Shown here one piece after another: positions 11,292 through 20,427 of a DNA stretch of 64,000 nucleotides. Under the pieces are notes generated by a model. That model did not search any database. It worked only from the letters and a program-made list of their open reading frames with translations, and was not told where the DNA came from. The position numbers and the translations under genes are program-made. Origin of the DNA: Amycolatopsis eburnea. Its GTDB lineage: Bacteria > Actinomycetota > Actinomycetes > Mycobacteriales > Pseudonocardiaceae. Numbering within the stretch: the first letter of the stretch is position 1; every line of letters begins with the position of its first letter. The stretch spans positions 62,001 to 126,000 of the forward strand of contig NZ_RSEC01000058.1 in assembly GCF_003937945.1 (NCBI RefSeq), written 5' to 3'.

Positions 11292-14200
11292 ATGATCCCG
11301 TTGTCTTTCGCGCAACGCAGGCTGTGGTTCCTGCACCAGTTCGAAGGCGCTTCGGCGGCGTACAACATCCCGTTGATCATCCGGCTGTCGGGGGCGCTGG
11401 ACGTACCGGCGCTGCGGAGCGCGGTCGGAGACGTCCTCGAGCGGCACGAAAGCCTGCGGACCGTCGTCGTGCAGGACGAGCGGGGTGAGTCCTTCCAGCG
11501 GGTGCGGCCGCTTTCCGAGCTGCCGCCCCCGCTCCCGGTCTCCGACGTGCCGCCGGACCGGGTGGACGCCGTGGCCGCGGAACTGGCCCGGCACGAGTTC
11601 GACCTGGCCGCGGAGACACCGCTGCGGGCGACGCTGCTGCGGTCCTCGGCGACCGAGCACGTGCTGGCACTGGTGCTGCACCACATCGCGGGCGACGGGT
11701 GGTCGACGCGGCCGCTGATCCGCGACCTCTCCGAGGCCTACGCCGCGCGGTGCGCCGGGCGGCCGCCGAGCTGGGAGCCGCTGCCGGTGCAGTACGCGGA
11801 CTACACGCTGTGGCAACGGGAACTGCTGGGCGACGAGAACGACCCGGAGAGCGTGACGGCCAAGCAGCTCGAGCGCTGGCGGGCCGAGCTGGCGGACCTG
11901 CCGCAGCCGATCACGCTGCCGACGGACCGGCCGCGGCCGGCGTCGGCGGGCGGGGACGGCGGCACGGTGTGGTTCTCGATCGACGGGGAGCTGCTCGAAG
12001 CCGTCGAAGAGCTGGCGCGCAAGGAAGGCGTGACCCGGTCGATGGTCATGCAGACGGCGCTGGTGGTGCTGCTGCACCGGCTCGGCGCCGGCGACGACAT
12101 CGCCGTCGGGGCGCCGACCGCGGGCCGGATCGACGAGGCGCTCTCGGAGCTGGTCGGGTTCTTCGTCAACAGCTGGGTGCTGCGCGTGCGGGTGGGCGAG
12201 CGGGACACCTTCGGCGACCTGCTCCAGCAGGTCCGCCGCCGGGCGCTGGCCGCGTACGCCGACCAGGACGCCCCCTTCGAACTGCTGGTGGAGCTGCTCA
12301 ACCCGGAGCGCTCGACCGCCTACCACCCGCTGTTCCAGGTCATGTTCGCCTGGCACGACATCGAGCTGCCGGTGCTGGACTTCCCCGGGGTGCGGGGCAG
12401 CATCGAGATGGCCCAGACCGGCACCGCGAAGTTCGACCTCGACTTCAGCCTGACCGAGGTCGCACAGCTGCCGGAGACGGGACAGCGGGGGGTGCGGGGC
12501 AAGATCGAATACGCGACCGACCTCTTCGACCGGAGCACGGTCGAGGCGATCGGTGCCCGGTTCACCGCGGTGCTGCGGGCGATCGTCGCCGACGCCGGGG
12601 CCCCGGTGCGCCGGGTCAGCGTCCTGCTGCCGGGTGAGCAGGACCGGCTGGCCGGGTGGGGCCGCGTGGCCGCGACGCCGTCGGGTGCGCCGGTGACGGT
12701 GGACCGGGTGTTCGCGGAGCGGGTCAAGGCGGCGCCGGACGCGGTCGCGGTCGAGGCCGGCGCGGTGACCGTGTCGTACGCGGAGCTGGACGCGGCGTCG
12801 AACCGGTGGGCGCGGTTCCTCGCCGGGTGCGGGATCGGGCCGGAATCGGTGGTGGGCGTGGCGGTGCCGCGCTCGCCCGAACTGGTCGCGCTGCTGCTGG
12901 GGGTGCTGAAGGCCGGCGGTGCCTACCTGCCCATCGACGCCGGGTACCCGGCCGAGCGGATCGGCTTCATGCTGCGGGACGCCGGCGCGCGGCTGGCGGT
13001 CGCCACCGACGAGTCCGCCCCGGCGCTGGCGGGTTTCGACGTGCCGGTGGTGTCGATCGACGACCCGGTCACCGGCGCCGAGCTGGCGGCGTGCACGGAC
13101 GGCGTGCTGACCGGCGCCGACCGGGCGGGCCGTCCCGATCCGGCGAACGTGGCGTACGTGATCTACACGTCCGGGTCGACGGGGACCCCGAAGGGCGTCG
13201 CGGTGCCGCAGGCGGCGATCGCGGACCTGGCGGCCGAGCCGGTGTACGCGAGCGGCCGGCACCGCCGGGTGCTGGTGCATTCGCCGCTGGTGTTCGACGC
13301 CTCGACGTACGAGCTGTGGGTGCCGCTGCTGGGCGGCGGGACGGCGGTGCTGGCCCCGCCCGGGCAGCCGGACCCGGTCGTCATCGGGGAGCTCCTGGTC
13401 TCGCGGCGCGTTTCGGCGCTGTTCCTGACGACCCGCCTGTTCGAGCTGCTGGTCCGGGAACGCCCCGAGGTCTTCGACGGCGTGGCCGAGGTCTGGGCCG
13501 GCGGCGAAGAGATCCCCGGCGAGACGCTGACCCGGGCGCTGAACACGGTCCGGGCCACGGTCACCAACGGCTACGGCCCGACGGAGACGACGACGTTCGC
13601 GGTGACGCGGCCGTTCGCGCCCGGGTCGGCGGTGGCGCCCGGCCCCGTGCCCATCGGCGTTCCGCTGGCCGGGATCTCGGCGGTGGTCCTCGACGACGGG
13701 CTGCGGCCGGTGCCGCAGGGGGTGACCGGTGAGCTGTACCTGTCCGGCGCCGGGGTGGCGCGCGGCTACCTGCGCCGTCCGGCGCTGACGGCCGGGCGGT
13801 TCGTGGCGAACCCGTTCGGCGTCCCGGGATCCCGGCTGTACCGGACCGGGGACCTGGTGCGGTGGAACGCTTCCGGTGAACTGGTGTACCTCGGCCGGGC
13901 GGACAACCAGGTGAAGCTCCGGGGGTTCCGGATCGAGCTCGGCGAGGTCGAAGCGGCGCTGGCGGCGCACCCCTCGGTCGCCCAGGTGGCGGTCGTGGTG
14001 CGGAGCCGGTCCGGCGAGCCGGACCGCCGGCTGGTGGCCTACGTGGTCCCCGCCGCGGGGAACCCGCCCGCCGGGCCGGACGAGCTGCGCCGGTTCGTCG
14101 GCGGGCGGCTGCCGGAGTACATGGTGCCGTCGGCCGTGGTCGAGCTGGACCGGTTGCCCCTGACCGTCAACGGCAAGCTGGACCGGCGGGCGCTGCCGGA

Positions 14201-15884
14201 GCCCGAATTCGCCCCGGAGCGCTACCGCGCGCCGCGGACCGAACAGGAGGAGCTGCTGGCCGGCGTGTTCGCCGAGGTGCTGGGGCTCGAGCGGGTGGGG
14301 ATCGACGACAACTTCTTCGAGCTGGGTGGCGACAGCATCGCGTCCATGCAGGTGGTTTCGCGGGTGAAGGCGCTCGGCGTCGCGGTCACCCCGCGCCAGC
14401 TGTTCGAGCACCGCAGCATCGCGAGCCTCTTCGAGGCGCTGCCCGCGGACGCCGGCTCCGGCGAACGGGCGGCGGCGGCCGAGCCGGACGTCCGGGAACC
14501 GATCCCGCTGCTCCCGGCGGCCCGGTCGCTGCTGGAGTCCGGCCCGCACCCGCGGTTCGCGCAGTGGATGACGTTCGAACTGCCGGCCCGGACCGGCGAG
14601 AAGGTCTTCCACGACACCGTTTCCGCGCTCGTCGACCGGCACGAGCTGCTCCGCTCGCGGCTGGTGGTCAAGGGCAGCCAGGAAAAGTGGGGGCTGCTGC
14701 CCGTCGGCGCGGACGACCTGCCACTGGACCGGCTCGTCCACCGCGTGACCGGCGCCGGGCAGTGGGACGCCGAGCTGTCGGCCGCGCTCGAGCGCCTCGA
14801 CCCGGAGAACGGCGTCATGGTCCAGTTCGTGTGGTTCACCTCGGTGGACGGCGAGCCGGACCGGCTCCTCGTCATCGCCCACCACCTGCTGATCGACGGT
14901 GCCTCCTGGCAGATCCTCGCCGAAGACCTCGGGACCGTGTCGGCGCAGGTGGCGCGCGGGGTGCTGCCGAGCGCCGTCCCTTCGGGAACGTCGATGCGGC
15001 GGTGGGCGACGGCGCTGGAGGCCGAAGCGCACAGCGCCTCGCGCACCGCCGAGCTGGCGGACTGGGTCGGCATCCTCAGCGGCCGGGACCCGCTCTTCGG
15101 CGCGCACCGGCCGGACCCGGAAAAGGACCTCTGCGGCGGCGAATCCATGCTGACGGTCGAGGTCCCGGTGGCGGTCACCAAGGCGGTGTCCAAGGCCCTG
15201 CCGAAGGCGCTGGGCGGCGGGCTCACCGACGGCCTGCTGGCGGCACTCGTGCTGGCGGTGGCGCGGTACCGCCGGGCCCGCGGTGACCACTACGAGTCGT
15301 TCCTGGTCCAGCTCACCGGGCACGGGCGCGAGGAGGAGCTGGTGCCGGGGGCCGACCTCTCGCAGGCGGTCGGTTGGTTTGCCAAGGTGTACCCGGCCCG
15401 GGTGGACATCGGCGGGATCGACCTCGACGACGCGCTGGCCGGCGGTCCCGCGGCGGGCGAGGTCGTCCGCGCGGTCGGGCGCCGGCTGCGTGCCGTGCCC
15501 GGCGGGGGCATCGGCTACGGCCTGCTGCGGTACTTCAACGAGGAGACCGCGGCGGAGCTGAAGAAGTTCGACGGCCCGCAGTTCGGGTTCAACTACATGG
15601 GCCGGTTCGCGGCCGGCGGACAGTCCGAACAGGACAGTGGCGGCGCGTGGCGCGCGGTGCCGGGGAGCCTCGGCGCGCAGCGGGACCCGGAAATGCCGGT
15701 GCCGCTCGCCGTGGACGTCAACGCGCTGATCGTGCAGTCGGGTGCCGGGCCGGTGCTGAAGGGCCTGTTCACGTTCCACGAAAACATCGTCGAACAATCC
15801 GTTGTCGAAGAATTGATGCGGATGTGGGTCGAAGAACTGACGATGCTCGCGCGGTTCGCGACGAAGGTCCCGGCCGTTTCCTGA
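11292..15884 (+). CDS. Nonribosomal peptide synthetase, one module with terminal epimerase (C-A-PCP-E)
   Basis: A 1530-residue synthetase. The start is ATG at 11292 ([12 protein letters not shown]) with GGGGGC 7 bases upstream; ATG 11277 is in frame but lacks that spacing. The C domain has HHIAGDG at H130. The A domain has [11 protein letters not shown] near 625 and reads DAYFWGGTFK, identical to the code of A1 in the first synthetase, so a valine-like residue is predicted twice. The carrier has [10 protein letters not shown] with S1015; GGDS is the form usual before epimerases. The epimerase (about 1060-1500) has HHLLIDG at H1197, then [16 protein letters not shown] and FNYMGR, all intact. 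The third residue should therefore be D-configured. There is no thioesterase after E, so chain release is unexplained or uses a separate enzyme. Confidence 0.94.
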   Translation: MIPLSFAQRRLWFLHQFEGASAAYNIPLIIRLSGALDVPALRSAVGDVLERHESLRTVVVQDERGESFQRVRPLSELPPPLPVSDVPPDRVDAVAAELARHEFDLAAETPLRATLLRSSATEHVLALVLHHIAGDGWSTRPLIRDLSEAYAARCAGRPPSWEPLPVQYADYTLWQRELLGDENDPESVTAKQLERWRAELADLPQPITLPTDRPRPASAGGDGGTVWFSIDGELLEAVEELARKEGVTRSMVMQTALVVLLHRLGAGDDIAVGAPTAGRIDEALSELVGFFVNSWVLRVRVGERDTFGDLLQQVRRRALAAYADQDAPFELLVELLNPERSTAYHPLFQVMFAWHDIELPVLDFPGVRGSIEMAQTGTAKFDLDFSLTEVAQLPETGQRGVRGKIEYATDLFDRSTVEAIGARFTAVLRAIVADAGAPVRRVSVLLPGEQDRLAGWGRVAATPSGAPVTVDRVFAERVKAAPDAVAVEAGAVTVSYAELDAASNRWARFLAGCGIGPESVVGVAVPRSPELVALLLGVLKAGGAYLPIDAGYPAERIGFMLRDAGARLAVATDESAPALAGFDVPVVSIDDPVTGAELAACTDGVLTGADRAGRPDPANVAYVIYTSGSTGTPKGVAVPQAAIADLAAEPVYASGRHRRVLVHSPLVFDASTYELWVPLLGGGTAVLAPPGQPDPVVIGELLVSRRVSALFLTTRLFELLVRERPEVFDGVAEVWAGGEEIPGETLTRALNTVRATVTNGYGPTETTTFAVTRPFAPGSAVAPGPVPIGVPLAGISAVVLDDGLRPVPQGVTGELYLSGAGVARGYLRRPALTAGRFVANPFGVPGSRLYRTGDLVRWNASGELVYLGRADNQVKLRGFRIELGEVEAALAAHPSVAQVAVVVRSRSGEPDRRLVAYVVPAAGNPPAGPDELRRFVGGRLPEYMVPSAVVELDRLPLTVNGKLDRRALPEPEFAPERYRAPRTEQEELLAGVFAEVLGLERVGIDDNFFELGGDSIASMQVVSRVKALGVAVTPRQLFEHRSIASLFEALPADAGSGERAAAAEPDVREPIPLLPAARSLLESGPHPRFAQWMTFELPARTGEKVFHDTVSALVDRHELLRSRLVVKGSQEKWGLLPVGADDLPLDRLVHRVTGAGQWDAELSAALERLDPENGVMVQFVWFTSVDGEPDRLLVIAHHLLIDGASWQILAEDLGTVSAQVARGVLPSAVPSGTSMRRWATALEAEAHSASRTAELADWVGILSGRDPLFGAHRPDPEKDLCGGESMLTVEVPVAVTKAVSKALPKALGGGLTDGLLAALVLAVARYRRARGDHYESFLVQLTGHGREEELVPGADLSQAVGWFAKVYPARVDIGGIDLDDALAGGPAAGEVVRAVGRRLRAVPGGGIGYGLLRYFNEETAAELKKFDGPQFGFNYMGRFAAGGQSEQDSGGAWRAVPGSLGAQRDPEMPVPLAVDVNALIVQSGAGPVLKGLFTFHENIVEQSVVEELMRMWVEELTMLARFATKVPAVS

Positions 15885-15921
15885 ACCGGCCGGCGGTCCG
15901 CGAAAAACCTGGGGGAAAACG

Positions 15922-17157
15922 ATGTCGGTGACGACGCTGTTCCGCGGCGCGGCCGTTCTGGACGCCGAGCGCGGTGAACTCGAAGGTGACCGGTCCGTGC
16001 TGGTGGTCGGTGACCGGATCGCCGAGGTCGGGTCGGCGGCCGAAGTGCGGCCGCCGGACCCCGACCGGGTCGTCGACCTGCGCGGGCGCACGCTGATGCC
16101 GGGCCTGATCGACGCGCACGTGCACGTCTACGTGCAGAGCATGGATCTGTCCCAGGTGGAGTCGTGGTTGCCGTCCTACCTGGTGCCGAAGGCGGCCAAG
16201 GCGCTCGGCGAGATGCTCCGGCGCGGGTTCACCACCGTCCGCGACGTCGGGGGCGCGGACTTCGCGCTCGCCCAGTCGATCGAGGAAGGCCTGGTCACCG
16301 GGCCGCGGCTGATCCACGGCGGCCCGGCGCTGTCGCAGACGGGCGGGCACGGCGACTTCCGGTCCCGCGGCGACTTCGGCGGCCACGGCTGCCTGCGCTG
16401 CCCGACCATCTTCCGGCTCGCCGACGGCCCGGACGAGGTGCGCCGGGTCGTGCGGGACGTGCTGCGCGGCGGGGCGCACCACATCAAGCTCATGCTGTCC
16501 GGCGGGGTGCTTTCGCCGACCGACAGCATCACTTCGGTGCAGTACACCGCCGAGGAGATCGCCGTGGCGGTGCGCGAGGCGGACGCGGCCGGGAAGTACG
16601 TCACCGGCCACACCTTCCTGGCCGGTGCCATCAATTCCGCGCTGCGCCAGGGTGTCCGGTGCATCGAGCACGGCAACTTCATCGACGACACCTCGGTCGG
16701 GCTGTTCGCCGAACACGACGCCTTCCTGGTGCCGACCCTGACCATCGTGCGCGCCATCCAGGAGCTCGGGCCGGCCATGGGCCTGTCCGGCGACGTGCTC
16801 GCCAAGAGCGCCGAAGTCTTCGAGGCCGGGATGACGGCGCTGGAGCGCGCGCACCGCGGCGGCGTGAACCTCGTCTACGGCACCGATCTCCTGGGCGATC
16901 TGCAGACGCGGCAGCTGGAGGAGCTGACGCTGCGCGCGGAGGTCCAGCCCCCGGCCGACCTCATCCGCTCGGCCACCACCACCCCCGCGCGGCTGCTCGG
17001 CATGGCAGGCGAAATCGGCGTCGTCGCGCCGGGGGCGTACGCCGACCTCCTCGTCGTCGACGGCGATCCGCTGGCCGGCATCTCCGTCCTCGCCGCACCC
17101 GAACGGCATCTGAACCTCGTCATGAAGGCCGGAACCGTCTACCACGACACCATGTGA
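15922..17157 (+). CDS. Metal-dependent amidohydrolase (prolidase / imidazolonepropionase-like)
   Basis: A 411-residue TIM-barrel amidohydrolase. Visible metal-site elements are DAHVHV (HxH, about residue 63), HIKLMLSGGV with a probable carboxylated lysine, TGHTF, CIEHGNFI, and the catalytic Asp in VYGTDLLG. Small beta domains flank the barrel at both ends (LVVGDRIAEVG; APGAYADLLVVDGDPL). Family members cleave Xaa-Pro or other N-acyl/amide bonds. The gene begins 37 bases after the second synthetase with GGGGGA upstream of ATG 15922, so it is part of the biosynthetic operon. It may trim or recycle the peptide; the substrate cannot be read. Confidence 0.88.
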   Translation: MSVTTLFRGAAVLDAERGELEGDRSVLVVGDRIAEVGSAAEVRPPDPDRVVDLRGRTLMPGLIDAHVHVYVQSMDLSQVESWLPSYLVPKAAKALGEMLRRGFTTVRDVGGADFALAQSIEEGLVTGPRLIHGGPALSQTGGHGDFRSRGDFGGHGCLRCPTIFRLADGPDEVRRVVRDVLRGGAHHIKLMLSGGVLSPTDSITSVQYTAEEIAVAVREADAAGKYVTGHTFLAGAINSALRQGVRCIEHGNFIDDTSVGLFAEHDAFLVPTLTIVRAIQELGPAMGLSGDVLAKSAEVFEAGMTALERAHRGGVNLVYGTDLLGDLQTRQLEELTLRAEVQPPADLIRSATTTPARLLGMAGEIGVVAPGAYADLLVVDGDPLAGISVLAAPERHLNLVMKAGTVYHDTM

Positions 17158-17197
17158 AGGCGCAGGGCGCCGGGTCGGTGTCTCGAAGGATGCAACG

Positions 17198-18427
17198 ATG
17201 CCACCAACTGTCCGGAAGACCGTCTTCTTGTTGTTCGCCGCTTACGCCGTCGACCTGATCGACCGGCTCGCGATCGGCAACGCCCTGCCGCAGATCGGCA
17301 CCGACCTCGACCTCGACCACGCGCAGCGCGGGCTCGCGGTGTCCGTGTTCTTCGTGGCCTACGCGCTGGTGCAGATCCCCGGCGGGGTGCTCGCGGACCG
17401 GTTCGGCGCGGTCCGGATGTGCGTCTTCGCGATGCTCGCGTGGTCGGTGTGCACCGGGCTCACCGCGGCGGCCTGGTCGTTCGCCGCGTTGCTCGCGACG
17501 CGGGCGGCGTTCGGCGTCATGCAGGGCATGTTCCCCGCCGCGTCGGTGAAAGCGCTCTCCGAGCGCACCCTGCCCGAGCAGCGCAACACCGCCAACGGCT
17601 GGGTCAACGCGTCGAGCTCCTTCGCGATCCTGGGGGCCGGCCTGCTCGCCGCGGCGATGCTGCCCGTGATCGGGTGGCGCGGGATGTTCCTCGCCATTTC
17701 CGGCCTCGGGGTTCTGGTGGCCCTCGCCTGGAAGTGGTGGCTGCCGCCCGCGTTGCCGGAGCCGGTGACGGCCGACCTCGGTCCCACGCCGTCGCGGTGG
17801 GCGTTCGTCCGGTCGCCCGCGATCCTCGGCTGCGCCACGCTTTCCTTCGGCTTCAACCTGCTGGCCTGGGGCGTCACCACGTGGGTGCCGAGCTACCTGA
17901 CCGAGGAACGCGGGGTGCCGGTCGGGACCGCGGCCCTGCTGATGACCCTGCCGACGGTGCTGGGCGCGGGCACCATCATCCTCGGTGGCAGGCTGGCCGA
18001 CCGCCTCGGCGGCCGGCCACGGGTGATCGTCGTGCCCGCGATGGCGGTCGTCGGCGGGCTCGAGCTCCTCCTGCCGAGGGCGGGCTCGGTCACCTGGTTC
18101 ATGGTCGTGCTGACGTTGCTGTACTCGACGCTCGGGCTGTGCCTGACGTCCTCGTTCTCGGTTCCGTTGCGCGCCTTGCCCACCCGGTGGCTCGGGCTCG
18201 TGGCGGGCCTGGTGATGTCCGGGAGCCAGCTGGCCGGGATGGTCGCCCCGTACGCGTTCGGCTTCGTCGTCGACCACGCGTCCTACGGCGCCGGGTTCGC
18301 CATGCTGGCGGCCGGTCCGGTGATCGCCATTGTGGCTTCGATTCTGGTTCCGCAGAACGCCGAAGAATTCCGGTCGTCGATCCGGCGCCGGATTGGGACG
18401 ACCTTGACTGCCCGCAGCGGGGCGTGA
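17198..18427 (+). CDS. MFS transporter, 12-helix type
   Basis: A 409-residue carrier. The first helix holds VDLIDRLAIGNALPQI, followed by the motif A stretch GGVLADRFGAVRM and a motif near 125 typical of the anion:cation symporter/NarK-like group. Twelve hydrophobic segments can be followed to the C-terminus. It is the last gene of the first block, 40 bases after the amidohydrolase. It differs in class from the DHA2 exporter at 9667, so one may import a precursor while the other exports the product; this is inference. The start is ATG 17198, with AAGGA upstream. Confidence 0.88.
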   Translation: MPPTVRKTVFLLFAAYAVDLIDRLAIGNALPQIGTDLDLDHAQRGLAVSVFFVAYALVQIPGGVLADRFGAVRMCVFAMLAWSVCTGLTAAAWSFAALLATRAAFGVMQGMFPAASVKALSERTLPEQRNTANGWVNASSSFAILGAGLLAAAMLPVIGWRGMFLAISGLGVLVALAWKWWLPPALPEPVTADLGPTPSRWAFVRSPAILGCATLSFGFNLLAWGVTTWVPSYLTEERGVPVGTAALLMTLPTVLGAGTIILGGRLADRLGGRPRVIVVPAMAVVGGLELLLPRAGSVTWFMVVLTLLYSTLGLCLTSSFSVPLRALPTRWLGLVAGLVMSGSQLAGMVAPYAFGFVVDHASYGAGFAMLAAGPVIAIVASILVPQNAEEFRSSIRRRIGTTLTARSGA

Positions 18428-18448
18428 CAGGATCGGAGATATCGGAAA

Positions 18449-18477
18449 GCACAGTTCATTGAATTTCTTCACTGTGC
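18449..18477 (+). promoter_or_regulatory. Inverted repeat in the promoter region before the MbtH operon
   Basis: GCACAGT (18449-18455) and ACTGTGC (18471-18477) form a 7-bp inverted repeat around a 15-base, AT-rich loop. It lies in the only sizeable gap (131 bases) between the two biosynthetic blocks and has the lowest GC content nearby. It could be an operator for the operon starting at 18559 or a weak terminator of the block ending at 18427. No clean -35/-10 pair is recognised. Confidence 0.4.
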
Positions 18478-18558
18478 GACTGGGGTGCTTTTCATCGGGG
18501 ATCTTCTCGTTCAGCGCGTGGTGCGCGCGGCGATTTCTAGTGCGGGAGTTGCATAGTC

Positions 18559-18780
18559 ATGAGTGGCAATCCGTTCGATGACGAGAACGGCCGGTTCTAC
18601 GTTCTGACCAACGACGAGGGGCAGCACTCGTTGTGGCCTGTGTTCGTCCCCGTGCCGAGCGGCTGGAAGGTCGTGTTCGGGGAGCACGGCCACGCGGAGT
18701 GCGTGGCGTACGTGGAGGAGAACTGGACGGACATGCGGCCCGAGAGCCTGCGGCTGGCGATGGAGGGCGGTGCGCGCTGA
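18559..18780 (+). CDS. MbtH-like protein, adenylation-domain chaperone
   Basis: A 73-residue protein with the family hallmarks NPFDDENGRFYVL, NDEGQHSLWP, VPSGWKVVFG, ECVAYVEENW and TDMRP. MbtH-like proteins bind adenylation domains and are often needed for their solubility and activity. It opens the 12-gene operon and its TGA overlaps the next gene's ATG (TGATG at 18778-18782). Its likely partners are the three A domains at 3253-15884. Confidence 0.97.
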   Translation: MSGNPFDDENGRFYVLTNDEGQHSLWPVFVPVPSGWKVVFGEHGHAECVAYVEENWTDMRPESLRLAMEGGAR

Positions 18781-19847
18781 TGGAGTTCGGACTGTTCTAC
18801 TTCGCCAACGCGGACGACCACCGGCAGGGGTACGAACTGCTGCTGGAAGGGGCGCGGTTCGCCGACCGGAACGGGTTTTCGGCGGTGTGGACCCCGGAGC
18901 GGCACTTCCACGAGTTCGGCGGCATCTACCCGAACCCGGCGGTGACCGGGGCGGCGATCGCGGCGGTCACCGAGCACGTGGCGATCCGGGCCGGCAGCGT
19001 GGTCGCGCCGCTGCACAACCCGATCCGGATCGCCGAAGAGTGGTCGGTGGTCGACAACCTGTCCGGCGGGCGCGCCGGGATCGCGTTCGCCTCCGGCTGG
19101 CACGCGGGGGACTTCGTGTTCAGCCCCGGCCGCTACCACGACCGCCGCACGGACAACGTCGCCGCGCTGGAACAGGTTCGCCGGCTGTGGCGCGGCGAGT
19201 CCGTGACGGTGCCCGACGGCGTGGGCAACCCGGTCGAGATCCGGACCCTGCCGCGGCCGGTACAAGGCGAACTGCCGGTCTGGCTGACCACGAGCGGCAG
19301 CCTCGAGTCGTTCGAGTCCGCCGGCCGGCTCGGGGTGAACGTCCTGACGCACCTGCTGGGCCAGGAGCTCGCGGACATCGAGCAGAAGGTCAAGGCGTAC
19401 CACGCCGCCTGGCAGCACGCCGGGCACGCCGGGCGCGGGCACGTCAGCCTGATGATCCACACCTTCCTCGGCACGGACCGGGCCGAGGTGAAGGAAGTCG
19501 TGCGGGAGCCGTTCAGCCAGTACCTGCTGAGCTCGTTCGACCTGATCGCGCGTGCGGTCGGGCGCACCGGCTCGGCGGGGATGGCGAGCGACATCGCCGC
19601 GCTCACCGACGCCGACCGCCGGTTCCTGATCGACGCCGCGTTCGACCGGTACTTCCTCACCAACGGCCTCTTCGGCAGCGTCGAGGACGGGGTGGAGATC
19701 TGCGCCCGCCTGGCGGACGCGGGCGTCGACGAGCTCGCGTGCCTCATCGACTTCGGCGTCGACGGCAAGCTGGTCCTCGACGGACTCGACCGGCTCGGCG
19801 AACTCCGCCAGGTGTGGGAGCAGAAGGTACCCGCGACGGCGAACTGA
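18780..19847 (+). CDS. Luciferase-like FMN-dependent monooxygenase (natural-product type)
   Basis: A 355-residue bacterial luciferase-like protein. It opens MEFGLFYFANAD and has TPERHFHEFGGIYPNP, the NPIRIAEEWSVVDNLSGGR segment and GWHAGDFVF. These match the MupA/Atu3671-type monooxygenases that accompany peptide and polyketide synthetases. The start is ATG 18780, overlapping the MbtH stop by one base. The flavin reductase 20 bases downstream can supply reduced FMN. The substrate is unknown; hydroxylation of the aryl starter or of a carrier-bound residue is possible. Confidence 0.9.
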   Translation: MEFGLFYFANADDHRQGYELLLEGARFADRNGFSAVWTPERHFHEFGGIYPNPAVTGAAIAAVTEHVAIRAGSVVAPLHNPIRIAEEWSVVDNLSGGRAGIAFASGWHAGDFVFSPGRYHDRRTDNVAALEQVRRLWRGESVTVPDGVGNPVEIRTLPRPVQGELPVWLTTSGSLESFESAGRLGVNVLTHLLGQELADIEQKVKAYHAAWQHAGHAGRGHVSLMIHTFLGTDRAEVKEVVREPFSQYLLSSFDLIARAVGRTGSAGMASDIAALTDADRRFLIDAAFDRYFLTNGLFGSVEDGVEICARLADAGVDELACLIDFGVDGKLVLDGLDRLGELRQVWEQKVPATAN

Positions 19848-19867
19848 ACTGCGTTGGGGGACAAGTG

Positions 19868-20419
19868 ATGTCAGATCCGGTGGCGGTCGGCCAGGTGCCG
19901 GCGGCCGAAGACTTCCGCCTGGCCATGCGGTTCCACGCGGCGGGCGTCGCGATCGTCACGGTGGACTCCGGCCGCGCGACCGCGGGCTTCACGGTCAGCT
20001 CGCTGGCGTCGCTGTCGCTGCGGCCGCCGGCGGTGTCGTTCAACATCGCCCACCGCTCCTCGAGCATGCCGGTGCTGCGCGCGTCGGACACCGCGGTGAT
20101 CCACCTGCTTTCGACCGGGCAGGAGGAGCTGGCGCGCCGCTTCTCCGGTCCGGCGGAAGAGCGCTTCGCCGACCCGTCGCTCTGGCACCGCCCGGCCGGT
20201 GGCGCGCCGGTGCTGCACGACGTCCCGGTCCGCTTCCACGTCAGCCTGGTGGACCGGATCCCGATCGGCGACCACAGCGTCGTGGTCTGCGCCGTCGAGC
20301 AGGTTTTCGCGGACCGCGCGCACCTGCCGGCGTCCCGCCCGCTCGTCTACCGCGACGGGTGTTATCAGGAGGTCTCGCCGCTGGTGCGGCAGAACCCCGG
20401 CCCGAACCGAACTTTGTGA
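19868..20419 (+). CDS. Flavin reductase domain protein (two-component monooxygenase partner)
   Basis: A 183-residue flavin reductase-like protein of the split-barrel FMN-binding type. It has FRLAMRFHAAGVAIVTV, TVSSLASLSLRPPAVSFNI, a region beginning RFSGPAEERF, and VVCAVEQVF near the end. It should reduce FMN with NAD(P)H and hand it to a monooxygenase. It lies between one luciferase-like gene and the AMP ligase, and a second luciferase-like gene is 3 kb downstream, so it may serve both. The start is ATG 19868 with GGGGGA 6 bases upstream; GTG 19865 is an alternative. Confidence 0.88.
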   Translation: MSDPVAVGQVPAAEDFRLAMRFHAAGVAIVTVDSGRATAGFTVSSLASLSLRPPAVSFNIAHRSSSMPVLRASDTAVIHLLSTGQEELARRFSGPAEERFADPSLWHRPAGGAPVLHDVPVRFHVSLVDRIPIGDHSVVVCAVEQVFADRAHLPASRPLVYRDGCYQEVSPLVRQNPGPNRTL

Positions 20420-20427
20420 GGAAGTGC

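Noticed and set aside
3046-16091. Very long antisense open frames opposite the synthetase genes
   Set aside because: They are Arg/His/Gln-rich translations without domains and mirror the codon bias of the synthetases, as is usual in GC-rich DNA.
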